64,000 nucleotides of DNA from an uncultured Oceanospirillaceae bacterium (GCA_937138495.1 CAKZPE010000021.1:1-64000); one strand, 5' to 3'; numbered from the stretch's first letter, positions 25,823 to 36,300 are shown. A program made the numbers and translations. Notes: a model not told the origin generated them from the sequence alone.

Positions 25823-25834
25823 GCGTCAAAAAAA
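25823..25834 (+). promoter_or_regulatory. FleQ half-box-like element before fleQ
   Basis: GCGTCAAAAAAA, about 125 bases before the fleQ ATG. The same core, as CGTCAAAAAA or its complement, recurs before fliE and in the flhA leader. Confidence 0.4.
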
Positions 25835-25867
25835 TAGCACAAAGATGCTTGTTAAGTTTGATTGTAT

Positions 25868-25881
25868 GTCATAAATTTGAC
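25868..25881 (+). promoter_or_regulatory. FleQ-box-like palindrome before fleQ
   Basis: GTCATAAATTTGAC fits the published Pseudomonas FleQ consensus GTCANTAAATTGAC at all but two of the defined positions and is itself a near palindrome. It lies 77 bases before the fleQ ATG and suggests autoregulation. I saw no clear -35/-10 pair in the same gap. Confidence 0.5.
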
Positions 25882-25957
25882 GTTAGTGTTTTTTGTCTGT
25901 TGCAACAGCTAACCGACAGAGACTGTTAAATCCTGAATACATGTTCAGATCACAGGT

Positions 25958-27391
25958 ATGAAACAGAGTATGCAGCTCCTATATATAGATGATGATTTAG
26001 ATGGTCAGCGGCAATTGTCTGACCGGCTAATGTTTGCCGGTATTGCTTGCCAGACAGATAACTATGTTAACTGGCTACAGGCGGACGCCGGCCGGTCGTC
26101 AGAATTTTTGGCGGTTATGCTGGGGCACTGCAACCATCCTATCGATCTGGATAAACTGCTTGAGCAACGCCTTGATGATGTCACGCCGGTTATTACGGTC
26201 GGTGACTGGGTAAAACCCGGTACGCTGAGTGAGCCTCTGCAGCAGCGGGTGCTGGGTGGGCTGGTTTCTGACGCGTTATTATCCGATGTTCAGTACATGC
26301 TGCACCGTGCTCAGATTTTCCGTGAATTGAGTCAGCCAGCGGAAGTTGCGTTCGGTTTGGAGCAGGCGTTTTCTGATCTGGCCGGTGGCAGTGCAGTGAT
26401 GAACGATGTTCGCGGGTTGATGGCGCAGGTCGCCACGCGGGATGTCAGCGTGCTGATTAACGGAGAATCCGGTACGGGCAAAGAAGTTGTCGCAAACTGC
26501 CTGCATAAAGCGTCTGCAAGGTCAGAAGGGCCGTTTGTCCCCCTCAATTGTGGTGCCATTCCTTCAGAGCTTTTAGAAAGCGAACTGTTTGGCCATGAGA
26601 AAGGTGCCTTTACCGGAGCGGTTTCCAGCCGTCCGGGACGTTTTGAGCTGGCTGATGGCGGTACGTTATTTCTGGATGAGATTGGCGACATGCCGCTGAA
26701 TATGCAGGTGAAACTGCTCAGGGTAATTCAGGAAAAGTGCTTCGAGCGGGTCGGCGGTACCAAAACCATCGACTGTGATGTGCGTATTATTGCTGCGACC
26801 CATAAAAATCTTGAAGAGATGATTGATGAGGGGAAGTTCCGGGAAGACCTGTACTACCGCCTCAATGTATTTCCTATTGCTATGCCGGCTCTGCGGGAGC
26901 GGACGGATGATATTCCGACCCTGACTGAACTGTTTATTCGTCGTGCTGAAGCCGAGGGTTTTGGCCGGATTAAAATTATGCCGGCGGTTATCCATTCCCT
27001 GCAACAGCATCCCTGGTCGGGCAATGTTCGCGAGCTGGCGAATCTGATTGAGCGCTTAACCATTATGCATCCGGACAGTGTGATCAGCATTAGCGAATTA
27101 CCTGAGAAGTTTCGTTATCTGGAAGAAGACGCCGGTGATATCAGTTTAAAGGCCCGCTTACATGAAGAGTGTGATCACAGCCTGACAGATGCATCTGATG
27201 CTCAGGTGGGACATGTGTTACCCGAAGACGGAATTGATCTGAAGGCTTATCTGGAAGGAATTGAACAGGTACTGATTGAGCAGGCTTTGGATACAACCGC
27301 CAATGTTGTGGCCAGGGCGGCAGATAAGTTGCAGATTCGCCGGACAACTCTGGTAGAGAAAATGCGTAAATACGGCATCCAGCGAAAGTAA
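25958..27391 (+). CDS. fleQ: Flagellar master regulator FleQ (sigma-54 activator)
   Basis: 477 residues. An N-terminal receiver-like domain (about 1-120) lacks a usable phosphoacceptor (strand 3 reads LAVMLGH), as in other FleQ/FlrA proteins. The AAA+ domain has Walker A GESGTGKE (169-176), the sigma-54 contact loop GAFTGA (216-221) and Walker B GTLFLDEIGD. A C-terminal Fis-type helix-turn-helix ends the protein (about 450-477). FleQ activates sigma-54 transcription of early flagellar genes. In Pseudomonas it also binds c-di-GMP and is held by FleN. Here the c-di-GMP arginines appear replaced (Ser139, Asn180, Cys181). It is followed by fleS after 3 bases. Confidence 0.93.
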   Translation: MKQSMQLLYIDDDLDGQRQLSDRLMFAGIACQTDNYVNWLQADAGRSSEFLAVMLGHCNHPIDLDKLLEQRLDDVTPVITVGDWVKPGTLSEPLQQRVLGGLVSDALLSDVQYMLHRAQIFRELSQPAEVAFGLEQAFSDLAGGSAVMNDVRGLMAQVATRDVSVLINGESGTGKEVVANCLHKASARSEGPFVPLNCGAIPSELLESELFGHEKGAFTGAVSSRPGRFELADGGTLFLDEIGDMPLNMQVKLLRVIQEKCFERVGGTKTIDCDVRIIAATHKNLEEMIDEGKFREDLYYRLNVFPIAMPALRERTDDIPTLTELFIRRAEAEGFGRIKIMPAVIHSLQQHPWSGNVRELANLIERLTIMHPDSVISISELPEKFRYLEEDAGDISLKARLHEECDHSLTDASDAQVGHVLPEDGIDLKAYLEGIEQVLIEQALDTTANVVARAADKLQIRRTTLVEKMRKYGIQRK

Positions 27392-27394
27392 ATC

Positions 27395-28507
27395 ATGGGC
27401 GATCAGAATACGAATACAGAGTTAATGAAGCTGCAGGAGAAGGTTGCAGCTTTACAGGTTGAACTGGCGGACTCACGGGGGCAGCATCGTCAGCAGCAGG
27501 CTGAAAACTCCCGCCTGAGCGGGCGTATGGATGATTTGCTGAATTTGCTGCCTGCCGGTGTGCTGGTGGTCGATTCCCGTGGCCTGGTCAGTGAAGCGAA
27601 CCTGGCTGCAGCAGAGTTGTTGGGAGAGCCATTACTGGGTGAGTCCTGGGTTAGGATTATACAACGCAGCTTTGCTCCACGGAGTGATGACGGACACGAA
27701 GTCTCGTTAAAGAGTGGTCGCCGGGTAAGCTTATCAACCCGCTCTCTGGAGTCTGAAACGGGCCAGCTGATTATGCTGACTGATCAGACGGAAACTCGCT
27801 TGCTGCAGGGGCAGGTGGCTCATTATCAGCGCTTGTCAGAAATGGGCCGGATGATGGCTTCTCTGGCGCATCAGATCCGTACCCCCTTATCTGCCGCGCT
27901 CCTGTACGCCAGTCATCTTATAAAACCTGGGCTGCAGGCCGATAAACAGATGAAGTTTGCCGGCAAGATTAAGTCACGGCTGGAAAATCTGGAGCATCAG
28001 GTACGGGATATGCTGGTGTTTGCCCGGGGTGAAACCCGTCTGGATGACCGTCTGACGCTGGCACAGTTATTCCGTGATATTGAAGATGCACTGGATGTGC
28101 CTCTTGCTGCCTGGGACGCAGACTGCGAATGTATTAATAGCGTGCCGGATATTCAGCTGCAGTGTAATAAAGACGCTTTACTGGGTGCACTGATGAATCT
28201 GGTTGAGAACAGTTTACAGGCCGCCGGAAAAGGGGCTGAATTAAGCATTGAGGCGTCGGTACTGGAAGAACGGCTGTGCCTGATGGTGGCTGATAACGGT
28301 CCGGGTATGGATCAGGAACAGTGCCGCAAAGTACTTGAGCCGTTTTATTCCACGAAGTCCCATGGTACGGGGTTAGGCTTAGCGGTGGCTCAGGTGGTTG
28401 CCAAGGCTCATCATGGTGAGTTTGTACTGGTTTCCGAACCCGGGCGGGGTACAAGGGCTGCGTTTTTACTGCCCTATGCAAAAGATACTGATGTGAGCGG
28501 TGCATAA
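27395..28507 (+). CDS. fleS: Flagellar sensor histidine kinase FleS (FlrB type)
   Basis: 370 residues, cytoplasmic, no membrane segments. An N-terminal coiled coil (about 8-45) is followed by a PAS domain (about 50-130), HisKA with phosphorylated His159 in LAHQIRTPLSAAL, and an ATPase domain with N box NLVENSLQAAG, G1 DNGPGMD and G2 GTGLGLAV. FleS phosphorylates FleR, which turns on sigma-54 dependent rod and hook genes. It sits 3 bases after fleQ and 45 bases before fleR, so all three are probably one transcript. Confidence 0.94.
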   Translation: MGDQNTNTELMKLQEKVAALQVELADSRGQHRQQQAENSRLSGRMDDLLNLLPAGVLVVDSRGLVSEANLAAAELLGEPLLGESWVRIIQRSFAPRSDDGHEVSLKSGRRVSLSTRSLESETGQLIMLTDQTETRLLQGQVAHYQRLSEMGRMMASLAHQIRTPLSAALLYASHLIKPGLQADKQMKFAGKIKSRLENLEHQVRDMLVFARGETRLDDRLTLAQLFRDIEDALDVPLAAWDADCECINSVPDIQLQCNKDALLGALMNLVENSLQAAGKGAELSIEASVLEERLCLMVADNGPGMDQEQCRKVLEPFYSTKSHGTGLGLAVAQVVAKAHHGEFVLVSEPGRGTRAAFLLPYAKDTDVSGA

Positions 28508-28552
28508 GCAGATTGCTCATTCATATATAAAGATAACGAAACAGGAAAACAT

Positions 28553-29917
28553 ATGGCGACGCAGATACTGGTAGTTGAAGATGATGCCAGCTTAAGAGAA
28601 GCGCTGGTTGATACGCTGGAGCTGGCGGACTTTAGCTGTCTTGAAGCGGAATCCGGTGAAGATGCGCTGACCCTGCTGGGGCAGCAATCAGTGGATATGG
28701 TCGTCAGCGATGTCAATATGGGCGGCATGGATGGCCATGAGTTGCTGGAGAAAATCCAGCAGCAGCACCCGTGCCTGCCGGTTATGCTGATCACCGCCTA
28801 CGGTCAGGTGAATAAAGCTGTGGATGCAATCCGTAGCGGCGCGGTGGATTATCTGATGAAACCGTTTGAGCCGGATGCTCTGATTGAAGTGGTTAAGCGC
28901 TATACCGGTACGCAGATCCGTAAGCAGGATAACCTGCAGCCGGTGGCTGAAGAGAATTCCAGTAAGCAACTGTTGCAGGTTGCGCGGCGGGTGGCGGAAA
29001 CCGATTCTACCGTACTGATTACCGGCGAAAGCGGAACCGGTAAAGAAGTGCTGGCACAGTATATTCATAACCACTCCCCCCGGGCCGATCAGCCATTCAT
29101 TGCGATTAACTGTGCGGCCATTCCGGAAAGCATGCTGGAGGCCACTCTGTTTGGCCATGAAAAAGGCGCCTTCACCGGCGCATACAGCAGTAATCCGGGG
29201 AAGTTCGAACAGGCGAACGGCGGGACAATTTTACTGGATGAAATTTCAGAAATGGATCTTGGCCTGCAGGCCAAGTTATTGCGGGTGCTTCAGGAGCAGG
29301 AAGTGGAACGGGTCGGTGGCCGTAAAGTCATCAGCCTGGATGTACGGATCCTGGCGACCACCAACCGTAAGCTTGAATCCTATGTGGGTGAGAACAAGTT
29401 CCGTGAAGACCTGTATTACCGGCTGAATGTGTTTCCGCTGCAGTGGTTGCCGTTACGGGAGCGCCGGGCAGATATCGTCCCCCTGGCAAAGCGCTTACTG
29501 AGTAAGTACTCACTGAAGATGAACCGTACGGCAGTCTCACTGGGAGCGGATGCTGAGCAGGCGCTGAGCAGCTATGACTGGCCCGGTAACGTCCGGGAAC
29601 TGGATAACGTCGTGCAGCGTGCGCTGATTCTGCAACAGGGTGCGCTGATCAGTGCCCGTGACCTGCATATCCAGCCAACCAGTATTCAAACGGCAGAGTT
29701 TGATACCAGTGTTGAGCTCTCTTCAGCGGGGGACAGTAATCCTCTGGTAGCCGGCGTGCGCCAGCATGAGTATCAGCTGATTATTGATACTTTGCGGGAA
29801 ACCGGTGGTAGCCGTAAAGACGCTGCTCAGCAGTTGGGAATCAGCCCCCGGACATTGCGTTATAAGCTGGCCAAAATGCGTGAAGACGGTGTAGACCTGG
29901 ATGCTATGCTGGGGTAG
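28553..29917 (+). CDS. fleR: Flagellar response regulator FleR (FlrC type)
   Basis: 454 residues with complete NtrC architecture. The receiver (1-120) has VEDD, phosphoacceptor Asp53 in VVSDVNMGGMDG and Lys in LMKPFEP. The AAA+ domain has Walker A GESGTGKE (around 158-165) and GAFTGA (205-210). A Fis-type DNA-binding domain at the C-terminus has GGSRKDAAQQLGISPRTLRY. Phosphorylated by FleS, it activates sigma-54 promoters of the rod/hook class, here likely flgB, flgF and fliK. It ends the fleQSR unit; a perfect hairpin lies 14 bases after its stop. Confidence 0.94.
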   Translation: MATQILVVEDDASLREALVDTLELADFSCLEAESGEDALTLLGQQSVDMVVSDVNMGGMDGHELLEKIQQQHPCLPVMLITAYGQVNKAVDAIRSGAVDYLMKPFEPDALIEVVKRYTGTQIRKQDNLQPVAEENSSKQLLQVARRVAETDSTVLITGESGTGKEVLAQYIHNHSPRADQPFIAINCAAIPESMLEATLFGHEKGAFTGAYSSNPGKFEQANGGTILLDEISEMDLGLQAKLLRVLQEQEVERVGGRKVISLDVRILATTNRKLESYVGENKFREDLYYRLNVFPLQWLPLRERRADIVPLAKRLLSKYSLKMNRTAVSLGADAEQALSSYDWPGNVRELDNVVQRALILQQGALISARDLHIQPTSIQTAEFDTSVELSSAGDSNPLVAGVRQHEYQLIIDTLRETGGSRKDAAQQLGISPRTLRYKLAKMREDGVDLDAMLG

Positions 29918-29930
29918 CAAGTGCAGCATT

Positions 29931-29958
29931 GTTCTGCAAATGGCAACGTTTGCAGAAC
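29931..29958 (+). terminator. Perfect 10-bp hairpin after fleR
   Basis: GTTCTGCAAA / TTTGCAGAAC with an 8-base loop. No T tract follows, so it may be a processing or stability hairpin or a protein-binding palindrome rather than a classic terminator. Confidence 0.45.
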
Positions 29959-30037
29959 TGTCTGGTGCTTGTTCAAAGCCCGTCCCGGGGCTACCCTCAG
30001 CCTGAAGCGAAGTAAGACTAATGGCTTGCTGCAAATC

Positions 30038-30083
30038 GACCAATGTCTAATTTAGGCAACTGAGCAGTCTTTATACATTGGTC
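30038..30083 (+). repeat. Spaced 9-bp inverted repeat upstream of acs
   Basis: GACCAATGT and its exact complement ACATTGGTC are separated by 28 bases, 131 bases upstream of the TATAAT element. It could be a regulator site; no known factor is assigned. Confidence 0.5.
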
Positions 30084-30270
30084 AGACACCAGAAAAATGT
30101 TGAAAGTGCTTTGCTGTAAACCTGTGAGGCGATGCCGCAAAAAGTACGGTACAGGTAGCGTAATTAATTAAATCAGGCGCAGATTTTCACGTCTTGCCAA
30201 CTCCCGGCGTCTATATAATGAATCTTTTGTCGGGAAAGGATACGCAGACGTATTCTGAATCCTGAGCATG

Positions 30271-30307
30271 AATGCATCGCCGGACAGTGAGCCTGGCGCC
30301 ATGCATT
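30271..30307 (+). repeat. Inverted repeat in the acs 5' leader
   Basis: AATGCATCGCC and GGCGCCATGCATT form an imperfect stem directly between the predicted transcription start and the acs ribosome site. It could fold in the mRNA leader. Confidence 0.45.
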
Positions 30308-30351
30308 ATCCGCTGATAACGAATATAAAATAACAAGTTAAGGGCATGATC

Positions 30352-32304
30352 ATGAGCGACTCAAAGATGTATCCGGTCTCTGAAGCGATGGCCGCTTCAG
30401 CACATATCGATAACGCAAAATATACGGCAATGTACGAACAGTCCGTTAATGATCCTGATGCGTTCTGGGGCGAGCATGGTAAGCGTATCGACTGGTTTAA
30501 GCCTTATTCGAAAGTTAAGAACACCTCCTTTGATCCACACAATGTAGATATCCGCTGGTACGAAGACGGTACCCTGAATGCTGCGTATAACTGTCTGGAC
30601 CGCCATCTGGAAACCCGTGGTGATCAGGTAGCGATTATCTGGGAAGGTGATGACCCGAGCGAGTCTGAAAATATCACCTACCGTGATTTGCATGAGCGTG
30701 TCAGCCGTTTTGCCAACGTGCTGAAAGGCGAAGGGGTTGAAAAGGGTGATGTGGTTACCCTGTACATGCCGATGATTCCGGAAGCCGCAGTAGCAATGCT
30801 GGCCTGTGCCCGCATTGGTGCGGTGCACTCTATTGTATTCGGTGGCTTTTCGCCGGAAGCGCTGGCTGCGCGTATTGAAGGCGCGAACTCTAAAGTTGTG
30901 ATCACCGCTAACTATTCGCTACGTGGTGGTAAAGCGGTTCCGCTGAAAGAAAATGTGGATAAAGCGCTGGAAAATCCGGCTGCTGCGGCGTGCATCAGCA
31001 GTGTGCTGGTGGTTAAGCGTGTTGATCAGGACGTTGCCTGGGATGCCAGCCGTGATAAGTGGTATGAAGCGCTGACGGCCGCCGCGTCTGCGGATTGCCC
31101 GGCTGAAGAAATGAATGCGGAAGATCCGCTGTTCATTCTGTATACCTCCGGTTCTACCGGTGCGCCTAAAGGCCTGAAACATACAACGGGTGGTTACATG
31201 GTGTATGCCTCCATGACCCATGAGTATGTATTTGATTATAAAGAGGGCGATATTTACTGGTGTACGGCCGATGTGGGCTGGGTAACCGGCCACAGCTATA
31301 TCGTTTACGGACCGCTGGCTAACGGTGCTACCACCCTGATGTTTGAAGGGGTACCAAGCTACCCGGACAACAGCCGTTTTGGCCGGGTTATCGAAAAGCA
31401 TAAGGTTAATCAGTTCTACACTGCTCCGACTGCTATCCGTGCGCTGATGCAGCAGGGCGAAGATGTCCTGGGTGATGCAGATTTGTCATCACTGCGCATT
31501 CTTGGGTCCGTCGGCGAGCCAATCAACCCTGAAGCCTGGGAGTGGTATCACCGGATTATCGGTCAGGAAAACTGCCCGATTGTGGATACCTGGTGGCAGA
31601 CAGAAACCGGTGGTGTGATGATTGTACCTCTGCCGGGTGCAACAGGTGCCAAGCCGGGTTCTGCAACCCGTCCGTTCTTTGGTGTTATGCCGGCCTTGCT
31701 GGATAACGAAGGGAATGAGCTGAGCGGTGCTGTGGACGGTAATCTGGTGCTGACTGATTCATGGCCGTCTCAGGCGCGTTCTATCTGGGGTGATCACGAA
31801 CGTTTTGTACAAACTTACTTCTCAACCTTTAAAGGCATGTATACCACCGGTGACGGTGCTCGCCGTGACGAAGATGGCTATTACTGGATTACCGGCCGGG
31901 TTGATGATGTGATCAACGTATCAGGTCACCGCATGGGCACCGCAGAGGTTGAGTCTGCACTGGTGGCGCATGCTGCGGTTGCAGAAGCGGCGGTGGTGGG
32001 TTATCCCCATAACATCAAGGGGCAGGGCATTTATGTGTACGTGACACTGCAGTCTGGCTATGAAGAGTCTGATGAGCTGATGAAAGAGCTGCGTAACTGG
32101 GTGCGTGCTGAGATCGGCCCGATTGCATCGCCGGATCTGATTCAGTTTGCACCGGGTATGCCAAAAACCCGGTCTGGCAAAATCATGCGCCGTATCCTGC
32201 GGAAGATTGCTGAAGATGACTTCGCCGCGCTGGGAGATACTTCTACACTGGCAGATCCGTCGGTTGTTGATGATCTGATTGAGCACCGTATGAACCGTAA
32301 GTAA
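30352..32304 (+). CDS. acs: Acetyl-coenzyme A synthetase
   Basis: 650 residues from ATG 30352, chosen over the ATG six bases upstream because AAGGG is then 7 bases away. It activates acetate to acetyl-AMP and then acetyl-CoA. Signatures: P-loop-like [14 protein letters not shown] (about 264-277), [31 protein letters not shown], and the C-terminal [11 protein letters not shown] with catalytic Lys610, which is the lysine acetylated by Pat-type enzymes in other bacteria. Length and all motifs are normal. It is followed by a terminator, then by crbR, the regulator known to control acs in Pseudomonas and Vibrio. It lies in the middle of flagellar genes. Confidence 0.97.
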   Translation: MSDSKMYPVSEAMAASAHIDNAKYTAMYEQSVNDPDAFWGEHGKRIDWFKPYSKVKNTSFDPHNVDIRWYEDGTLNAAYNCLDRHLETRGDQVAIIWEGDDPSESENITYRDLHERVSRFANVLKGEGVEKGDVVTLYMPMIPEAAVAMLACARIGAVHSIVFGGFSPEALAARIEGANSKVVITANYSLRGGKAVPLKENVDKALENPAAAACISSVLVVKRVDQDVAWDASRDKWYEALTAAASADCPAEEMNAEDPLFILYTSGSTGAPKGLKHTTGGYMVYASMTHEYVFDYKEGDIYWCTADVGWVTGHSYIVYGPLANGATTLMFEGVPSYPDNSRFGRVIEKHKVNQFYTAPTAIRALMQQGEDVLGDADLSSLRILGSVGEPINPEAWEWYHRIIGQENCPIVDTWWQTETGGVMIVPLPGATGAKPGSATRPFFGVMPALLDNEGNELSGAVDGNLVLTDSWPSQARSIWGDHERFVQTYFSTFKGMYTTGDGARRDEDGYYWITGRVDDVINVSGHRMGTAEVESALVAHAAVAEAAVVGYPHNIKGQGIYVYVTLQSGYEESDELMKELRNWVRAEIGPIASPDLIQFAPGMPKTRSGKIMRRILRKIAEDDFAALGDTSTLADPSVVDDLIEHRMNRK

Positions 32305-32317
32305 GTGTTGTGTATGT

Positions 32318-32343
32318 AACGCCCCGTCTTTGTACGGGGCGTT
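32318..32343 (+). terminator. Intrinsic terminator after acs
   Basis: A perfect 10-bp stem AACGCCCCGT / ACGGGGCGTT with a 6-base loop and a mixed T/G tail (GTTGTTT). The 245 bases that follow up to crbR show no gene and no clear promoter. Confidence 0.8.
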
Positions 32344-32588
32344 GTTGTTTATGCCACACAGAATTGTTTGAAAATGACAGAGCAAGTCGGAAGTTCGACT
32401 TAAGTATAAGGCTAACTTATTGAGCTTAAACAATAAAATTCACAGCTGAAGGCTGGCGAAGTTTGTTTAAAAGGTTGCCGGTGATAAGATGTTGCTAATG
32501 TAAGCAGTGTGCTGCAAGAAGGATCAGGTCCTGACACAGGGTTTTCACTGCTATGCTAAGTAACATGACGCAAATGGGGAGAGGTTGA

Positions 32589-33254
32589 ATGCAGTTAGCG
32601 CAGAAAATAATCATTGCGGATGATCATCCGCTGTTTCGTGCAGCGCTTAAACAGGCGGTGACTCAAGCTGTTTCCGGCGTTGAAATTGTAGAGGCTGATT
32701 CTCTGGCGGCTGTTCAGGAAGCAGTAGATACCCACAGCGATGCGGATCTGGTATTGCTGGATTTACATATGCCAGGCACCAATGGGTTTACAGGGCTGGT
32801 ATTTCTGCGGGGGCAGAATCCGGGTATTCCGGTGGTCGTTGTGTCTGGCAGTGAAGAGCCGCAGGTAATGAAGCGGGCGATTGATTACGGTGCGTCGGGT
32901 TTCATCCCTAAATCATCGCCGTTAGATATCATTGCTGAAGCGATCTCAAAAGTGCTGCAGGGTGAGGAATGGTTGCCACAGGCGCTGGCGGACAATATGG
33001 ATGATGTGCCGGCTGAAGATCAGGCGTTTGCCAATAATCTTGCTTCACTGACGCCTCAGCAGTTTCGTGTACTGACCATGCTGACCGAAGGGCTGCTGAA
33101 TAAGCAGATTGCTTATGAGCTGAATGTATCCGAAGCGACCATTAAGGCGCACGTGACCGCAATTTTGAGAAAGCTGGGTGTTCACAGCCGCACGCAGGCA
33201 GTTATTGCCGCACAGCGTTTAGGTGTTGAGCCGCCAAAGACTGAGCTGGCGTAA
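32589..33254 (+). CDS. crbR: LuxR-family response regulator CrbR/ErdR type
   Basis: 221 residues. The receiver (about 6-125) has IIADDHPLF, phosphoacceptor Asp58 in LVLLDLHMPG, and VVVSGS with the Lys in FIPKSS. A C-terminal LuxR helix-turn-helix (about 155-215) has LTPQQFRVLTMLTEGLLNKQ and LNVSEATIKAHVTAILRKLG. In Pseudomonas (ErdR) and Vibrio (CrbR) such regulators switch on acs and acetate uptake under control of a symporter-fused kinase. Both acs and that kinase flank it here, which makes the assignment good. It is convergent with crbS over a shared terminator. Confidence 0.85.
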   Translation: MQLAQKIIIADDHPLFRAALKQAVTQAVSGVEIVEADSLAAVQEAVDTHSDADLVLLDLHMPGTNGFTGLVFLRGQNPGIPVVVVSGSEEPQVMKRAIDYGASGFIPKSSPLDIIAEAISKVLQGEEWLPQALADNMDDVPAEDQAFANNLASLTPQQFRVLTMLTEGLLNKQIAYELNVSEATIKAHVTAILRKLGVHSRTQAVIAAQRLGVEPPKTELA

Positions 33255-33294
33255 TTCTTTTGTAAGAGCCTGGCTGAAAAAATTGCTGTAAAAG

Positions 33295-33321
33295 AAAAAG
33301 GGCCGTCAGGCCCTTTTTTTA
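33295..33321. terminator. Bidirectional terminator between crbR and crbS
   Basis: A perfect 10-bp stem AAAAAGGGCC / GGCCCTTTTT with loop GTCA, with A and T tracts on both sides, between convergent genes. Confidence 0.93.
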
Positions 33322-33327
33322 TAGCTG

Positions 33328-36300
33328 TCAGGAAGGTTCTGTTTCCTGCTGCCGGTTAGCGGAAATCAGTTTGTTGATCATGGCCCGCAGGGCAGCAGGT
33401 TTGATCGGCTTATTCAGGTGCTGTGCGTCAGACTGGCGGATCTCGTCCTGAACTTCGTCAGTACGGTCGGCGGTAATCACCACTGCAGGTACAGGGGTTG
33501 GCCACAGAGGGGCGAGCTCTTTGAGTGCCATGATACCTGTCAGGCTGTCATCCAGATGATAATCCATCAGGATAATGTCCGGTGTGAAGTCCTGTTCACT
33601 GATCAGTGCAGCGGCACTGGCACCGGAAGTGGCGCACAGCGTATTACAGGACCAGCCCTCTAGCAGTGCAGTCATGCCTTCCAGAATACTCGGTTCGTTA
33701 TCCACAACCAGCACGTTAACCCCTTCAAGGCCTTTGCTGCGGGTCCAGCCGCGGTTTTCCGGCTGCTGTTTGATTGCCTTGTCAGTTTCACCAAGCGGCA
33801 CCTTCACACTGAATACCGTGCCTTTTCCGGGCCAGGAGCGAACGCTGATCGGATGTTCAAGAATGTGGGCAATACGTTCGGTAATCGCCAGCCCCAGGCC
33901 AAGGCCTTCTACCTTGGAGTGCTTGGGATTGTTAATGCGGCGGAATTCTTCGAACACTTCACTGAGTTTGTCTTCCGGAATGCCTACGCCGGTATCCCAT
34001 ACCTCAATGCGGATACTGTTGCCCGTATGGCGGCAGCCCAGCAGGATTTTACCTTTCTGGGTGTAACGAATGGCGTTAGATATAAAATTCTGCAGGACCC
34101 GTCTCAGTAGCTGTGGGTCCGAATGTACAATTCGGTGGCAGTTTACAAAATGGAATTGCAGCCCCTTATCGTTCGCCAGGGCAGTAAATTCTGTATTCAG
34201 GTTTTCAAACAGGGTGGTCAGGCTGAAGTGACTGCGGTTAGGGATCAGGGCACCGGCGTCCAGCTTGGAAATGTCCAGAATTGCGGAAATCAGTGTTTCT
34301 GCTGCCTTGAGCGAGCCATCAAGGTTTTCAATCAGCTGGGTGGTCGCTTCACTGTGTTGCTGCTGAGCCAGTGCTGAGGTAAACAGCCGGGCAGCGTTCA
34401 GTGGCTGCAATACATCGTGGCTGGCGGCAGCAAGGAAGCGGGTTTTGCCCAGATTGGCGGCGTCGGCATCAGCTTTTGCCTGACGGAGTTCATCTTCAAT
34501 GAGAGCCCTGACGGTATTTTCTTTCCGTAGCTCGTTATTCACGACAGACAGGGAGTAGGTACGCTCCTGTACCCGCTGTTCCAGGTTTTCGTTCGTTTCC
34601 TGCAGGGCCTGTTCCGCCAGGCGGCGTTCGGTAATGTCCTGATACAGGGTAAAGTAACCCGGTATTTCGCCCTGATAGCCAAAGTGAGGAATATAGGTTA
34701 CCTCAGCGTAGCGGGGGGAGCCGTCCTTAGTCGGGAGCTGGGTTTCAAAGCGCTGGCGTTCACCGGCGACGGCAGCTCTTATATATGGCAGGCGCTGTTT
34801 GTACTCTTCTTCGTTGAGCACGCTGGTGCAGTGCATACCGGCAATGTTATGCCGGTCAATACCGAAGGTCTGTGCATAAGATTTGTTGACGAACTGATAA
34901 TACTGGTCGTTATTCAGATAGGCGATCAGTACCGGCACATTGTCTGTGTAAATCCGGATATTCTGTTCGCTTTCACGCAGGGCTTCCTGAACCTCTTTGT
35001 GATCGGTGATATCCATATAGGTATTTACAAAGCCGCCGTTAGGCATGGTGTTACCGCGGATTTCCAGAACTGTACCGTTTTGGCGGTGCCGCTCATATGC
35101 CTGGTTATCGCCGGAGCGTATGGCGTCAAGCCGGGCTTTAACGGACGCTTCAATGTCACCTTCACCGTATTCCCCGTGGCGGGCGTTATAACGGAAGATA
35201 TCTTCAATCGGCCGGCCAACACATACCAGCCCGTCAGGATAATTAAACATCTCAATGTAGCGTCGGTTCCAGGCAACGATGCGCATTTGCTGGTCCACCA
35301 CGCTGATGCCCATGGATATGTTTTCAATGGTGGATTGCAGCAGTGAGCGGTTAAACCGCAGCGCCTGTGAAGCCTCGTCGACGATAGTAACGATATCGCC
35401 AATCTGCATATCTTTACCCCGCAGGGTAGAGGCAAGCACGATCCGGGCGGAAGAAGCGCCGATCGCACCGGCCAGCAAACGCTCGGTGAACTGGATAAGT
35501 TCATGGCTGGCTTTTTCGCTGGCAAGGGGTGGGGTCTGGCTGAATTTCAGTGCGAAGTCAGTAAAAGCATGTTGAGCACGGTTGGTGCCCAGAAAGCGTT
35601 CGGCCAGGGTCTGCAGGTCACCCACGGTGGCGTGAGTATTAGTGGTGCGCTGGGGTTCGTTGAGGTCTTTGTTATACGCGTCCACAAAAGCGCTGGCCTG
35701 AATCCTGTCAACCAGCCGCTGGGATGTGTAGTGGGAGACAATCAGGTACAGGAGGGTGTTAACGCCGACGCTCCAGAGGGTGCCGTGAGTCAGAATGTCC
35801 AGTCCGGTGATGCCGAACAGCGCCATGGGTTTAAGGCTTTCATACCCAAACAGGCCGTTTTCGATGATGTTGTTATCAAGCAGGCCGACACTGGCCAGTG
35901 TCGGAAAGACCAGTGTGTAGATCCACAGAACAAAGCCTGCACTCAGCCCTGCCAGAACGCCATAGCGTGAGCCGTTTTTCCAGTAAATGCCGCCGATTAT
36001 TCCGGGGATCAGTTGTGCAGCTGCCGCAAACGCCAGTAAACCGAAGGATGCCAGGGACGTCTGGTCGCCAAGGATGCGGTAATAGAAATAGGCCATGAGC
36101 ATCAGGCAGACAATGGTGATGCGCCGTACCCTGAGCAGCAGCGCGCCAAGGTCCTTGTTGTCTGACAGCTTTAACCATGAAATGCGTAACAGCAACGGCA
36201 TGATGATGTCGTTACATACCATAGTGGCCAGTGTAATAGAGGCCACAATTACCATGCTGGTGGCGGCAGATAAGCCGCCAATAAAGGCGAATACAGCCAG

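Larger units (their letters stand above)
29959..30351 (+). other. Long acs leader/control region
   Basis: About 390 bases between fleR and acs without a gene. It holds a 9-bp inverted repeat GACCAATGT / ACATTGGTC (30038-30046 and 30075-30083), a -10-like TATAAT at 30214-30219 lacking a good -35, and a second inverted repeat around ATGCAT (30271-30307). A poor -35 is what one expects for a promoter that needs an activator, here plausibly CrbR, encoded just downstream. Confidence 0.5.

Noticed and set aside
34684..35346. Long open frame on the plus strand opposite crbS, with others at 33575-34066 and 36095-37245
   Set aside because: They lie fully inside the well-conserved hybrid kinase gene on the other strand, show no family pattern, and arise from its codon bias.
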